From the NCBI GenBank assembly GCA_015063445.1, contig SVUD01000006.1, positions 1-58,977 on the forward strand: 58,977 nt of DNA, read 5' to 3'. Within the stretch, counting starts at the first letter, position 1. Each line of letters opens with the position of its first letter. The position numbers and the translations under genes were made by a program. Below are positions 51,151 to 58,977 of this stretch, one piece after another. The notes under the pieces are model-generated. The model searched no databases, was not told the DNA's origin, and was given only the letters and a program-made list of their open reading frames with translations. The stretch comes from Oscillospiraceae bacterium. GTDB lineage: Bacteria > Bacillota_A > Clostridia > Oscillospirales > CAG-272.

Positions 51151-51369
51151 ACTATCTTCCTTTCATTCTACTTGCGCGCTTTGGCGCGCCGTGATAATTT
51201 TATTATTGCAAAAAAAGCGCTCGCTATTCAATGAGAGTGAGTGAAAAGCATCCGGAATACCTGTGAAAAAATGCTAATAGCTTTTTAGATTATTGAAAAA
51301 TATGGTATTTTTTGTCGTTAAAATCGCATTTTTGTGCAAAATGACTAAAAAAATCGGCATTTTACAATA

Positions 51370-51398
51370 TTTACAAATTAAATTGTAAGTGCTACAAT
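51370..51398 (+). promoter_or_regulatory. Promoter of the 212-residue unknown gene and wecB
   Basis: TTTACA (51370-51375), 17-bp spacer, TACAAT (51393-51398). The rest of the gap 51151-51460 shows no other feature. Confidence 0.75.
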
Positions 51399-51459
51399 AT
51401 ATATGTAATAAGCGTATAACTTCGCTTATTCACCCTACGGGGATTTTAGGAGTATTGAC

Positions 51460-52098
51460 ATGTATATCAGTGTAGACAATTATCGGCAAATGTATCTTGA
51501 CGGGAAAGACAAGGAAATTATTTTAGAAGAAATAGTCAAAATAAGGCGTGAGATCGCCAAAGCAAAGAATAAGCTCGAATCTCCCGCAAACGAATATGAT
51601 AACCGTTCCTATCCGTTAGAAAGAGGTGTGGTTGACGTATGCAGAGACTATTTTGAAGCTGCAACCTCTTATCTTTCGGAGATTACGGGAGAGGCAGCGG
51701 AGCTTACCGAGGAAGAGAAGGCTTCCTTGATTTTCGATTCTATGGTGGATGATATATCCTGCGTAACTCTTACGGTCGGCAGATATCTGCAGGATAAATA
51801 CGAGCTGACCTTTAACGGTGATGACGCCGAGCTTACGGAGCTTCATCTTGGCTCGGAGGCTTTAGTTAAGAAAATAGACTCCGCGGCGGCGAAAGAAACT
51901 ATACGCTCGCTTCATATAGGCGAGTGGAAGGATAACTACACCCCCGAGCAGTATGGCTGCACTCTCAACGAGCCTACTAAATGGGAGCTCAGAATAGACT
52001 ACACGGGCGGAGCGGCGCCGAGATTCTATGACGGAATCGGAGTTTTTCCATACAATTTCAAGTCGCTTTTGCGCCTTATGAACGCTGATATAGTTTGA
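51460..52098 (+). CDS. Hypothetical protein, 212 residues
   Basis: No family recognised. Residues 1-90 are helical and acidic (possible coiled coil from about 20-45), while the C-terminal part has beta-type segments with KWELRIDYTGGAAPRFYDGIGVFP. No signal peptide or membrane segment, so cytoplasmic. It is coupled to wecB: the TTG start of wecB overlaps its stop codon. A role linked to UDP-GlcNAc metabolism is possible only by position. Confidence 0.72.
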   Translation: MYISVDNYRQMYLDGKDKEIILEEIVKIRREIAKAKNKLESPANEYDNRSYPLERGVVDVCRDYFEAATSYLSEITGEAAELTEEEKASLIFDSMVDDISCVTLTVGRYLQDKYELTFNGDDAELTELHLGSEALVKKIDSAAAKETIRSLHIGEWKDNYTPEQYGCTLNEPTKWELRIDYTGGAAPRFYDGIGVFPYNFKSLLRLMNADIV

Positions 52099-53189
52099 AG
52101 AGGGTACTTTTGATTTTCGGGACTCGTCCCGAGGCTATCAAGATGTGTCCACTTATCAAGGAGCTTAAAAAAGAGAAAAGCATTGATTTAAGAGTGCTTT
52201 CCACAGGTCAGCATAAGACTATGCTTGACGACGTGCTGAAAATTGAAAACGTGAAGGTTGATTATGATCTTTCACTGATGAAAAAAGGGCAAACGCTCTC
52301 GTATCTTACTACGGAAATTTTGAATGGCGTGGTAAGAATTTCAGAAGAGCTTTTGCCCGATTTTATTTTGGTGCACGGTGATACGGTCACAGCCTTCGCC
52401 GCCTCACTTGCGGCATTTTACAGAAAAATTCCAATAGGTCACGTGGAGGCGGGACTCAGAACGTTCGATAAATACAATCCTTATCCTGAGGAGGTTTATA
52501 GATGCGCAATTTCAAAAATGGCGTCCTATCACTTTGCGCCAACGGAAATGAACATGGAAAATCTTATAAGAGAGGGCATAAAAAAAGAGTCGATTTTTGT
52601 CACGGGTAATACCGTAATTGATGCTCTTGTCAAAAATCTTGCGAAAAAATCCCGCAGCGGTTTAGTACCCGAGGGCGACTTTGTTATATTCACGGCGCAT
52701 AGAAGAGAGAGCTTCGGAGAGGATATGAAAAACGTTTTTTTGGCAGTAAAGGAGCTTTCGGAAAGAGAAAACGTCAGAGTGATATATCCCATACACAAAA
52801 ACGAAAGGATTTTATCATTGGCAAATGAAATTTTTGAAGGTAACGGTAAGGTTAAAATAATTCCGCCTCTTTTGGTGGATGAATTTCATGTGTTGCTTTC
52901 GAAATGCAAGTTTATCATCACCGATTCCGGAGGTATACAAGAGGAGGCGGCATATCTCGGAAAGCCTCTTTTAATAACGAGAAAATGCACAGAACGTAAA
53001 GAATTGTTATCAAATGAGGGCGTTAAGCTTGTTGGCAGCGATGTTGATGCTATTTTAAAAGAAGCTCATTTGCTTCTTAACAATAGTGAATACTATGAAA
53101 AAAATTCCGTGCCGTCATTGGCTTTTGGCGACGGTACGGCATCACGCAAGATAAGAAATTGCCTTTGCGGCGTTTTGAGAGAAATGTAA
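52095..53189 (+). CDS. wecB: UDP-N-acetylglucosamine 2-epimerase
   Basis: 364 residues, start TTG overlapping the upstream stop. It begins LLIFGTRPEAIKMCPLIKEL, the standard WecB/MnaA start. Further sites are LVHGDTVTAFAASLAAFY (about 94-111), HVEAGLRTFDKYNPYPEE (about 116-133), and TDSGGIQEEAAYLGKPLL (about 276-293). Converts UDP-GlcNAc to UDP-ManNAc for wall teichoic or capsular polymers. No glycosyltransferase neighbours are present. Confidence 0.94.
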   Translation: MKRVLLIFGTRPEAIKMCPLIKELKKEKSIDLRVLSTGQHKTMLDDVLKIENVKVDYDLSLMKKGQTLSYLTTEILNGVVRISEELLPDFILVHGDTVTAFAASLAAFYRKIPIGHVEAGLRTFDKYNPYPEEVYRCAISKMASYHFAPTEMNMENLIREGIKKESIFVTGNTVIDALVKNLAKKSRSGLVPEGDFVIFTAHRRESFGEDMKNVFLAVKELSERENVRVIYPIHKNERILSLANEIFEGNGKVKIIPPLLVDEFHVLLSKCKFIITDSGGIQEEAAYLGKPLLITRKCTERKELLSNEGVKLVGSDVDAILKEAHLLLNNSEYYEKNSVPSLAFGDGTASRKIRNCLCGVLREM

Positions 53190-53247
53190 AATGTCGCTGC
53201 AAAAGGGCAAAATATTAAAATATTGTGTAAATATTTTGTATTAATAC

Positions 53248-53276
53248 TTGAAAAATATTTTTAAATAGTGTATTAT
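53248..53276 (+). promoter_or_regulatory. Promoter of ppa
   Basis: TTGAAA (53248-53253), 17-bp spacer, TATTAT (53271-53276). Confidence 0.8.
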
Positions 53277-53305
53277 AGACGTATATGAAGAAGGAGGAAG
53301 TAAAT

Positions 53306-53839
53306 ATGTCTAATATCTGGCATGATATTTCACCTAAAAGAATAACACCGAACGATTTTATCTGCGTCGTAGAAATCTCTAAGGGAAGTAAGAAAAAATA
53401 CGAGCTTGATAAAGAAACAGGGTATATAATTCTTGATAGAATTTTGCACACGTCTACCCACTATCCCGCTAATTACGGATTTATTCCGAGGACGTATGGA
53501 GATGACGGAGATCCCCTTGATGTGCTTTTGCTGTGCTCCGAGCCTCTTGAGCCTATGTCGCTTGTGCGAGCATATCCTATAGGAGTTATCTCCATGATAG
53601 ACAACGGAAGAAACGATGAAAAAATCATCGCTATTCCTTACAGTGATCCAAACTACAATAACTATTCGAGCATAGACGACCTGCCTATGCATATCTTTGA
53701 GGAAATGAGGCATTTCTTCACCGTTTATAAAAACCTCGAGCATAAGGAGACGGCGGTCAACGAGGTAAGCGGCAGAGAAGCTGCCGTTAAAATCATCGAT
53801 AACGCTATTGACAGTTATATCGAGAACTTCTGCAAATAA
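53306..53839 (+). CDS. ppa: Inorganic pyrophosphatase (family I)
   Basis: 177 residues from ATG 53306, preceded by GAAGGAGG. YELDKETGYIILDRIL (substrate Lys/Arg), YPANYGFIPRTYGDDGDPLDVL with the D-x-D-P-L-D metal signature (about 60-81), and a C-terminal helix. Hydrolyses PPi. The upstream in-frame ATG at 53285 overlaps the ribosome site and is unlikely. Confidence 0.94.
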   Translation: MSNIWHDISPKRITPNDFICVVEISKGSKKKYELDKETGYIILDRILHTSTHYPANYGFIPRTYGDDGDPLDVLLLCSEPLEPMSLVRAYPIGVISMIDNGRNDEKIIAIPYSDPNYNNYSSIDDLPMHIFEEMRHFFTVYKNLEHKETAVNEVSGREAAVKIIDNAIDSYIENFCK

Positions 53840-53871
53840 ATCAAAGGACGATGAATATATTGGGAGGAAAA

Positions 53872-55038
53872 ATGAAAAACGGACTTTTGAAATTAGTTCT
53901 TTTATTGGTGCTTGCGCTGTCTGTTGTTATCAGCCTTGCGTCGTGTGATTCGCTTCCGTTTCTTGGTAAAGGAGACGATACGGCAAATTCCGACAATTCG
54001 GGACTTGACGGCGGCACAAACGATACGGAAGGAAAAGGCGACGGGCAAACGCCGCCTCAGCACGAGCATTTATTCACGGATTGGATAACTACGAAGCCTG
54101 CCACCTGCGCCGAAGAGGGAGAGCTTGCGAGGGTTTGTACCTGCGGCTTCAGAGACTCGAAGCCCATAGAGAAAACGAATGACCACAGTTATTCGAGCGG
54201 AAAATGTACTCTTTGCGGAGAGGAAGATCCCACCGGCGGTATTACAGATATCGGTAAAATGGAAAGCTTCGATTATTCGAAGGTTCCCGCGTATTCCGGC
54301 TCGGAATACGTAACCGTTAACGGAAACGTACCGTTCTTCACCGATGCCGATAAGGTAACCGAATCCTACGAAACCTACGGAGCGTTTGATTTCCTTGAAA
54401 GATGCACGGTCGTTATGGCGTGTATAGGCAAGGACCTCATGCCAACCGAGGCGAGAAAGGATCCAACCTATAAGCCTACGGGATGGATACAGGCGCAGTA
54501 TAGCTTCATTGGCTCCGACGCTCTTTATAACAGATGCCATCTTATCGCGTGGCAGCTTACGGGCGAGGCTAATACAAAGGAAAATCTTATTACCGGAACG
54601 AGATATATGAACGAGGCTATGATTCCGTTTGAGAATATGGTAGCCGCATATATAAAGGAAACCTCTAACCACGTAATGTACCGAGCGACCCCAATTTTTG
54701 AGGGAGATAATCTTCTTGCGTCGGGAGTGCTTCTCGAGGCTTATTCGGTAGAGGATGGCGGCGAAGGTATCTGCTTTAACGTTTTCCTTTACAATGTTCA
54801 GCCAAAGGTTATACTTGACTATTCAACGGGAGCCTCTGAAGCGGAAAATCCCGAGGACGAGGCAGTTCCCGAGTGCGATTACATCGTTAATATGTCAAAA
54901 ACGAGCAAAAAGATACATACGCCCGACTGTCATAACGCAAACGCTATTTCCGAGAAAAACAAATGGTATTATATAGGTAATATAGAAGACCTCGAGGCAG
55001 ACGGATATACGAGAGCCGGCTGCTGTAACCCCAAGTGA
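53872..55038 (+). CDS. Lipoprotein DNA/RNA non-specific endonuclease with Cys-rich module
   Basis: 388 residues from ATG 53872 (GGGAGGAAAA upstream). Lipobox LASC with the lipidated Cys at about residue 26. A linker rich in Gly/Asp follows, then a His/Cys module (about 62-115: HEHLFTDWI, VCTCG, CTLCG) shared with the next gene. The nuclease domain (about 140-330) has YNRCHLIAWQLTGE and ENLITGTRYMNE, resembling EndA-type nucleases where DRGH is the usual motif; here NRCH. The C-terminus has HTPDCHN and a terminal Cys pair. Likely degrades extracellular DNA at the cell surface. Confidence 0.82.
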   Translation: MKNGLLKLVLLLVLALSVVISLASCDSLPFLGKGDDTANSDNSGLDGGTNDTEGKGDGQTPPQHEHLFTDWITTKPATCAEEGELARVCTCGFRDSKPIEKTNDHSYSSGKCTLCGEEDPTGGITDIGKMESFDYSKVPAYSGSEYVTVNGNVPFFTDADKVTESYETYGAFDFLERCTVVMACIGKDLMPTEARKDPTYKPTGWIQAQYSFIGSDALYNRCHLIAWQLTGEANTKENLITGTRYMNEAMIPFENMVAAYIKETSNHVMYRATPIFEGDNLLASGVLLEAYSVEDGGEGICFNVFLYNVQPKVILDYSTGASEAENPEDEAVPECDYIVNMSKTSKKIHTPDCHNANAISEKNKWYYIGNIEDLEADGYTRAGCCNPK

Positions 55039-55063
55039 TAAATTAAAACACAAGGAGAATATT

Positions 55064-55678
55064 ATGAAAAAACACGGATTTATTAAGTATTTACTCACAG
55101 CGACGTCGCTTGTATGCGCATTGACTCTTTTGGCATCCTGTAAGGATAAAAACAAGAACAACGACGATGATAACAACACGAATCAGGGCGCTCACGAGCA
55201 TAGCTTTGGAGAATGGACTACCGTAACCGAGCCTGAATGTGAAACAGAGGGAAAGAAAACAAGAAAATGCGGCGGCTGCGGCGTTACCGAGGAGGCTGTT
55301 ATCCAGGCTCTCGGACACGATGAAATAAGCCACGAGGCTAAAGATCCGAATTGTACCGAGACGGGATACGATGCGTACGTTACCTGCTCGAGATGCGATT
55401 ATACTACTTTTGAAGAGCTTCCCATAAGGCATAATTATGAAGAGGGGGTATGTACCGTGTGCGGAACAGCTTGTGAAAATCATACGTTCGATGAATGGCA
55501 CGGAAACACCGCTACCTGTCAGGCGGCAGGAGAAGAGCATAGAGAATGCTCGAATTGCGGTATTGTAGAAACGAGACCTACAGAAAAGTTTACGAGCCAC
55601 AAATATGAAAATAAGGTATGTATATGGTGCGGAAAGAAGGATTATACCCTTCCTCCACAGCCACTTGGAGAAAACTGA
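55064..55678 (+). CDS. Lipoprotein with repeated Cys-rich HxFxxW modules
   Basis: 204 residues. Signal peptide and lipobox LLASC (Cys about 26). After an Asn/Asp linker come three to four modules of about 45 residues: H.F..W...C...G...R.C..C, with CxxC pairs (CGGC, CSRC, CTVC, CSNC, CIWC) that could bind zinc. The same module is fused to the nuclease 25 bp upstream, so the two lipoproteins may act together outside the cell. No enzyme domain. Confidence 0.78.
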   Translation: MKKHGFIKYLLTATSLVCALTLLASCKDKNKNNDDDNNTNQGAHEHSFGEWTTVTEPECETEGKKTRKCGGCGVTEEAVIQALGHDEISHEAKDPNCTETGYDAYVTCSRCDYTTFEELPIRHNYEEGVCTVCGTACENHTFDEWHGNTATCQAAGEEHRECSNCGIVETRPTEKFTSHKYENKVCIWCGKKDYTLPPQPLGEN

Positions 55679-55702
55679 TAGATTCGTAGGAGGTCTAACA
55701 AA

Positions 55703-56947
55703 ATGAGGGAATTTGAATTTTTAAAGGCAAACGATCCGGAGATATATTCTGCGGTGATGGACGAAACAAAAAGACAGCGTAATAAAATCGAGCTTATCGC
55801 CTCGGAAAACTTTGTTTCTGAAACAGTAATGGATGCGAACGGAACAACGCTTACGAATAAATATGCCGAGGGTTACCCCGGCAAGCGCTATTACGGTGGA
55901 TGCGAGCATGTAGACGTAGTTGAAAGTATAGCCATCGAGAGAGCGAAAAAGCTTTTTGGCGCGGCGTACGCAAATGTTCAGCCTCATTCGGGCGCTCAGG
56001 CAAATATGGCTGTATTCTTTGCGCTTCTCACCCCGGGTGATACGGTTCTTTCGATGAATCTTGCGCACGGTGGACACTTAAGCCACGGCTCACCCGTTAA
56101 TATGTCGGGTAAATATTGGAATATCGTTCCTTACGGAGTGTCCGAAGCGACGGGTACTATCGATTATGACGAGGTCAGAAGACTCGCGCTCGAATGCAAG
56201 CCCAAACTCATACTTGCAGGCGCGTCGGCTTATCCGAGAATTATCGATTTTAAGAAATTTGCCGATATAGCAAATGAGGTAGGAGCATATCTTATGGTGG
56301 ATATGGCTCATATTGCGGGACTCGTTGCCGCAGGCGTTCATCCCTCGCCCGTGCCTTATGCGCACGTTACCACGACCACAACACATAAAACTCTTCGCGG
56401 TCCGAGAGGCGGACTTATTCTCTCGAACGATGAAGAGATAGCAAAAATGATAAATAAGGCTATATTCCCCGGTACTCAGGGCGGACCTCTCATGCATACG
56501 ATAGCCGCAAAGGCGGTATGCTTTGGAGAAGCTCTTAAGCCGGAATTCAAGGCTTACGCCGATAGAATAATAAGAAACACAAGAGCTTTGGCGGATACGC
56601 TTCTTGAAGAGGGCTTCAAGCTTGTTTCCGGTGGAACGGATAACCATCTTATGCTCGTGGACCTTACCGGTATGAAGGTAAACACGGGAAAGGAAGCCGA
56701 GCATCTTCTTGACGAGGTAGGCATAACCTGCAACAAGAACGCTATTCCGTTTGATACGCAGAAGCCGTTTGTCACAAGCGGTATAAGGCTCGGAACGGCA
56801 GCCGTTACCACAAGAGGCTTTACCGAGGAGGACGTTGTTGAGGTAGGGCGTATAATTTCAATAACTCTTAAGGATTTTGAAAACAAATCCGATGAGGCGA
56901 GAGAACGCGTTGCGGCTCTTTGCAAGAAGTATCCTCTGTACGAATAA
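55703..56947 (+). CDS. glyA: Serine hydroxymethyltransferase
   Basis: 414 residues. N-terminal [25 protein letters not shown] (about 60-67), and the PLP lysine in [16 protein letters not shown] (about 222-237). Converts serine and tetrahydrofolate to glycine and methylene-THF. Ribosome site TAGGAGG. pepF follows 28 bp downstream and may be co-transcribed. Confidence 0.96.
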   Translation: MREFEFLKANDPEIYSAVMDETKRQRNKIELIASENFVSETVMDANGTTLTNKYAEGYPGKRYYGGCEHVDVVESIAIERAKKLFGAAYANVQPHSGAQANMAVFFALLTPGDTVLSMNLAHGGHLSHGSPVNMSGKYWNIVPYGVSEATGTIDYDEVRRLALECKPKLILAGASAYPRIIDFKKFADIANEVGAYLMVDMAHIAGLVAAGVHPSPVPYAHVTTTTTHKTLRGPRGGLILSNDEEIAKMINKAIFPGTQGGPLMHTIAAKAVCFGEALKPEFKAYADRIIRNTRALADTLLEEGFKLVSGGTDNHLMLVDLTGMKVNTGKEAEHLLDEVGITCNKNAIPFDTQKPFVTSGIRLGTAAVTTRGFTEEDVVEVGRIISITLKDFENKSDEARERVAALCKKYPLYE

Positions 56948-56975
56948 AAGGAAAAAGAAAAGGAAAGTTTACAAA

Positions 56976-58781
56976 ATGGCACTTGAAAGAAAAGACGTAG
57001 ACCAAAAATACAAATGGGATCTCTCTGTTATCTACAAGGATGAGGAGGCGTTTTTTGACGATTATAAAAAATGTGAAAAAATGATTTCCGATTTTTCAAA
57101 GCACGAAAAAACTATGTGCTCATCCGCTGAGGGCTTCTATAATACCCTCAAGGCATCGACCGATATCGACGCTATTATAGAAAGGCTCTGGCAGTACGCA
57201 TCGTTAGGTTTTTCGGTTGACACGTCGGACAACCACGCTCAGTCGCTTAACGCGAGAGTGCGTAATCTTGCGGTATCGGCAGGAGAAGCGAGCTGGTTCG
57301 TATCTCCATATATGCTTAAGCTTGATAATGAAACCGTTGATAAGTGGTTCGAAGAATATCCGTCTCTCGCATCTTATCGCCGTATGGTAGATAAGAATAT
57401 GAGATATAAGCCTCATACTCTTTCCGACGAGTGCGAGGTTCTTATGTCCAAAATGCAGGACTGCCTCGGAAGCCACAGTGATATACGCAGCATTTTCTCT
57501 AATTCCGATTTGAGATACGGTAAGATAACCAACGCCGAGGGAAAGAGAGTAGAGCTTACCGATTCTACCTATATTATGCACCTTATGAGCTCCGACCGCC
57601 GTGTACGTCAGGCTGCCTTCAGAACGCTTTATAAGACCTATGAGCAGTTTGGAAACACCTATGCGACCATGCTCAGCAGCAGAGTCAAGGAGCGCTGCAC
57701 TCTCGCTAAGGTAAGAGGCTACAAGGATTCTATAACCTCATCAACCTTCGACGACGAGGTAACGCCCGTAATTTACAACAATCTTATAAAGTCTGTTCGA
57801 GAGGGACTTCCCGCTCTTTACGATTACTATGAGCTTAAGCGCCGTGTTCTCGGAGTTGATAAATTCCATATGTACGACGTATACGCGCCACTTATCGGCT
57901 CCTATAATAAGCAGTATTCGTATGAGGAAGCGGTTGACGAAGTTCTTAAAACGACCGAAATTTACGGAGAAGAATACCACAACGCTCTCAAAGCCGGACT
58001 CACCGAGCTTGGCTGGGTAGACGTTTATCCCACTAAGGGAAAGCGGGGCGGAGCGTTCAGCTCCGGCTGTCCCGGAACCGAGCCGTATATACTTCTTAAC
58101 TACAACGGAACGTTTGATAACGTTTCCACTCTTGCTCACGAGGCGGGACACTCTATGCACAGCTATTTCTCGAATAAGTACAACGAGCCGTACAACGCTC
58201 AGTATACCATATTCGTAGCCGAGGTTGCTTCCACCGTTAACGAGCTTCTTCTTGCGCATAGAAAGCTCAGAGAGTGCAAGAGCGACGAGGAAAAGCTTTA
58301 TATCCTCAACGAGCTTATGGATACCTACAAGGGAACTCTCTTCCGTCAGACGATGTTTGCGGAATTCGAGCGTGATATTCACGCCCTTTCAGAAAAGGGT
58401 GAGCCTCTCACAGCGGAGCTTCTCAACAAGAAATACTATAAGCTTGTAAAGAAATACTTTGGTCCCGACGTTGCGTGTGACAAGCAGATATCTTACGAAT
58501 GGATGAGAATACCTCATTTCTATACCTGCTTCTACGTATATAAGTACGCAACCTGTATTTCCGCGGCTACCGCAATCGTAAAGAGAATAGAGACAGAGGG
58601 CGCGGCGTATGTAAATCAGTATATAGACTTCCTTAAATGCGGCGGCTCAAAATCTCCCCTTGAAAGCCTTCTCGTTGCTGGAATAGATATGACTGACCCT
58701 GCTGTTGTAAACGGAGCTATCGAGGACTTTGCGTCCTGCGTTAAGCAATTCACCGAGATTTACGACGGAATGAAGAAGTAA
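56976..58781 (+). CDS. pepF: Oligoendopeptidase F (M3B family)
   Basis: 601 residues from ATG 56976 (AAAGGAAAG upstream); the longer open frame reaches back into glyA and is not used. Zinc site LAHEAGHSMHSYFS (about 387-400) with a downstream Glu in FVAEVAST (about 416-423), the HExxH..E pattern of M3 peptidases. Family length about 600. Cytoplasmic enzyme that cuts short peptides. Confidence 0.95.
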   Translation: MALERKDVDQKYKWDLSVIYKDEEAFFDDYKKCEKMISDFSKHEKTMCSSAEGFYNTLKASTDIDAIIERLWQYASLGFSVDTSDNHAQSLNARVRNLAVSAGEASWFVSPYMLKLDNETVDKWFEEYPSLASYRRMVDKNMRYKPHTLSDECEVLMSKMQDCLGSHSDIRSIFSNSDLRYGKITNAEGKRVELTDSTYIMHLMSSDRRVRQAAFRTLYKTYEQFGNTYATMLSSRVKERCTLAKVRGYKDSITSSTFDDEVTPVIYNNLIKSVREGLPALYDYYELKRRVLGVDKFHMYDVYAPLIGSYNKQYSYEEAVDEVLKTTEIYGEEYHNALKAGLTELGWVDVYPTKGKRGGAFSSGCPGTEPYILLNYNGTFDNVSTLAHEAGHSMHSYFSNKYNEPYNAQYTIFVAEVASTVNELLLAHRKLRECKSDEEKLYILNELMDTYKGTLFRQTMFAEFERDIHALSEKGEPLTAELLNKKYYKLVKKYFGPDVACDKQISYEWMRIPHFYTCFYVYKYATCISAATAIVKRIETEGAAYVNQYIDFLKCGGSKSPLESLLVAGIDMTDPAVVNGAIEDFASCVKQFTEIYDGMKK

Positions 58782-58793
58782 AAGTGCTTATAC

Positions 58794-58838
58794 CGTAATG
58801 GCTGTTCTTTTCGATTATAAGGAATAGCCATTACGACT
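58794..58838 (+). terminator. Terminator after pepF
   Basis: CGTAATGGCTGTTC / GAATAGCCATTACG stem (58794-58835), then ACTTTTAT. Confidence 0.85.
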
Positions 58839-58890
58839 TTTATCACAAGCCCGGCGGTATGATATTGAGATAAGACAAAGGAGACATATT

Positions 58891-58965
58891 ATGAAAACGC
58901 GCATTTCGAGATTATTGGTATGGATATCTATTTTGTTGATCACGGTTCTTTGCTTTGCATCCTGA
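58891..58965 (+). pseudogene. Lipoprotein signal peptide ending at the lipobox (nonsense)
   Basis: ATG 58891 behind AAAGGAGA opens a perfect lipoprotein signal peptide (MKTRISRLLVWISILL..), then FAS followed by TGA at 58963-58965, exactly where the lipobox cysteine (TGC/TGT) should be. The frame continues as R-T-S-R to the end of the window. Either the gene is broken by one base, or there is a sequence error, or it makes a 24-residue peptide. Other genes here use TGA as stop, so recoding is unlikely. Confidence 0.5.
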
Positions 58966-58977
58966 CGCACTTCAAGG

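Noticed and set aside
56877..56975. 33-residue N-terminal extension of pepF inside glyA
   Set aside because: A basic, non-family sequence that overlaps the glyA end; ATG 56976 has a ribosome site and the family start.

Overview
The window looks like a chromosomal piece of an uncultured, spore-lineage Clostridia bacterium (Bacillota; Oscillospiraceae/Eubacteriales-like, probably gut). Reasons: the remA, CotF-like, mecA and archaeal-type aspS genes; a clostridial gene order nrdR-yicC-remA-rpoZ-priA-def-fmt-rsmB-rlmN-rsgA; strong AGGAGG-type ribosome sites with some TTG/GTG starts; many TTGACA-17-TATAAT promoters; and LASC-type lipoboxes. No rRNA genes, CRISPR arrays, transposases or integrases were seen.

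Layout. 1-0.36 kb: palindrome-rich non-coding repeats with a tRNA-like fragment. 0.6-1.4 kb: two small lipoproteins. 1.5-6.6 kb (minus): a TetR regulator with its own operator, then a PocR/AraC regulator co-oriented with a Mre11/Rad50-like (YhaO/YhaN-type) pair. 6.8-8.65 kb: an N-acetylhexosamine-kinase-like gene and nagB (amino-sugar use). 8.7-15.1 kb: an AT-rich accessory island with an XRE/AbrB pair, two tandem 148-bp structured repeats ending in a terminator, a restriction-modification locus (controller-like XRE, EcoRI-type adenine methylase, DUF262-HNH protein), an unknown Cys-rich protein, a large cloverleaf-like hairpin, and a tRNA-Arg(CCU) with a broken second copy.

15.3-21.2 kb: an XRE gene with an unknown repeat protein, a disordered small protein, an esterase, archaeal-type aspS, an RpiB/LacAB-family isomerase and a PAP2 phosphatase. 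21.6-31.5 kb (plus): the housekeeping cluster for replication restart, translation start processing and rRNA methylation; gmk, stp and prkC are absent from their usual slots. 31.7-32.9 kb: rplJ-rplL behind an L10 leader, cut off from rplKA and rpoBC.

33-46 kb: a phosphodiesterase, DUF4416, cysK, a 922-residue zinc-ribbon/beta-propeller protein, an NfnAB-type pair, mecA, and a minus operon plsY-methyltransferase-tsaE-tsaB-rpiB. 46-51 kb: a QueG-like protein, a mini ferredoxin:thioredoxin reductase-like protein, an XRE repressor facing a 40-residue peptide gene plus a large BspA-type leucine-rich-repeat protein, and a CotF-like protein. 51.4-59 kb: wecB, ppa, a lipoprotein nuclease with a Cys-rich lipoprotein neighbour, glyA, pepF, and a last reading frame that stops exactly where a lipobox cysteine is expected.

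The best candidates for something undescribed are the tandem structured repeats at 9.89-10.28 kb, the peptide/LRR locus at 47.57-50.48 kb, the R-M locus with its operator boxes, and the broken tRNA-Arg copy with an inserted palindromic cassette.
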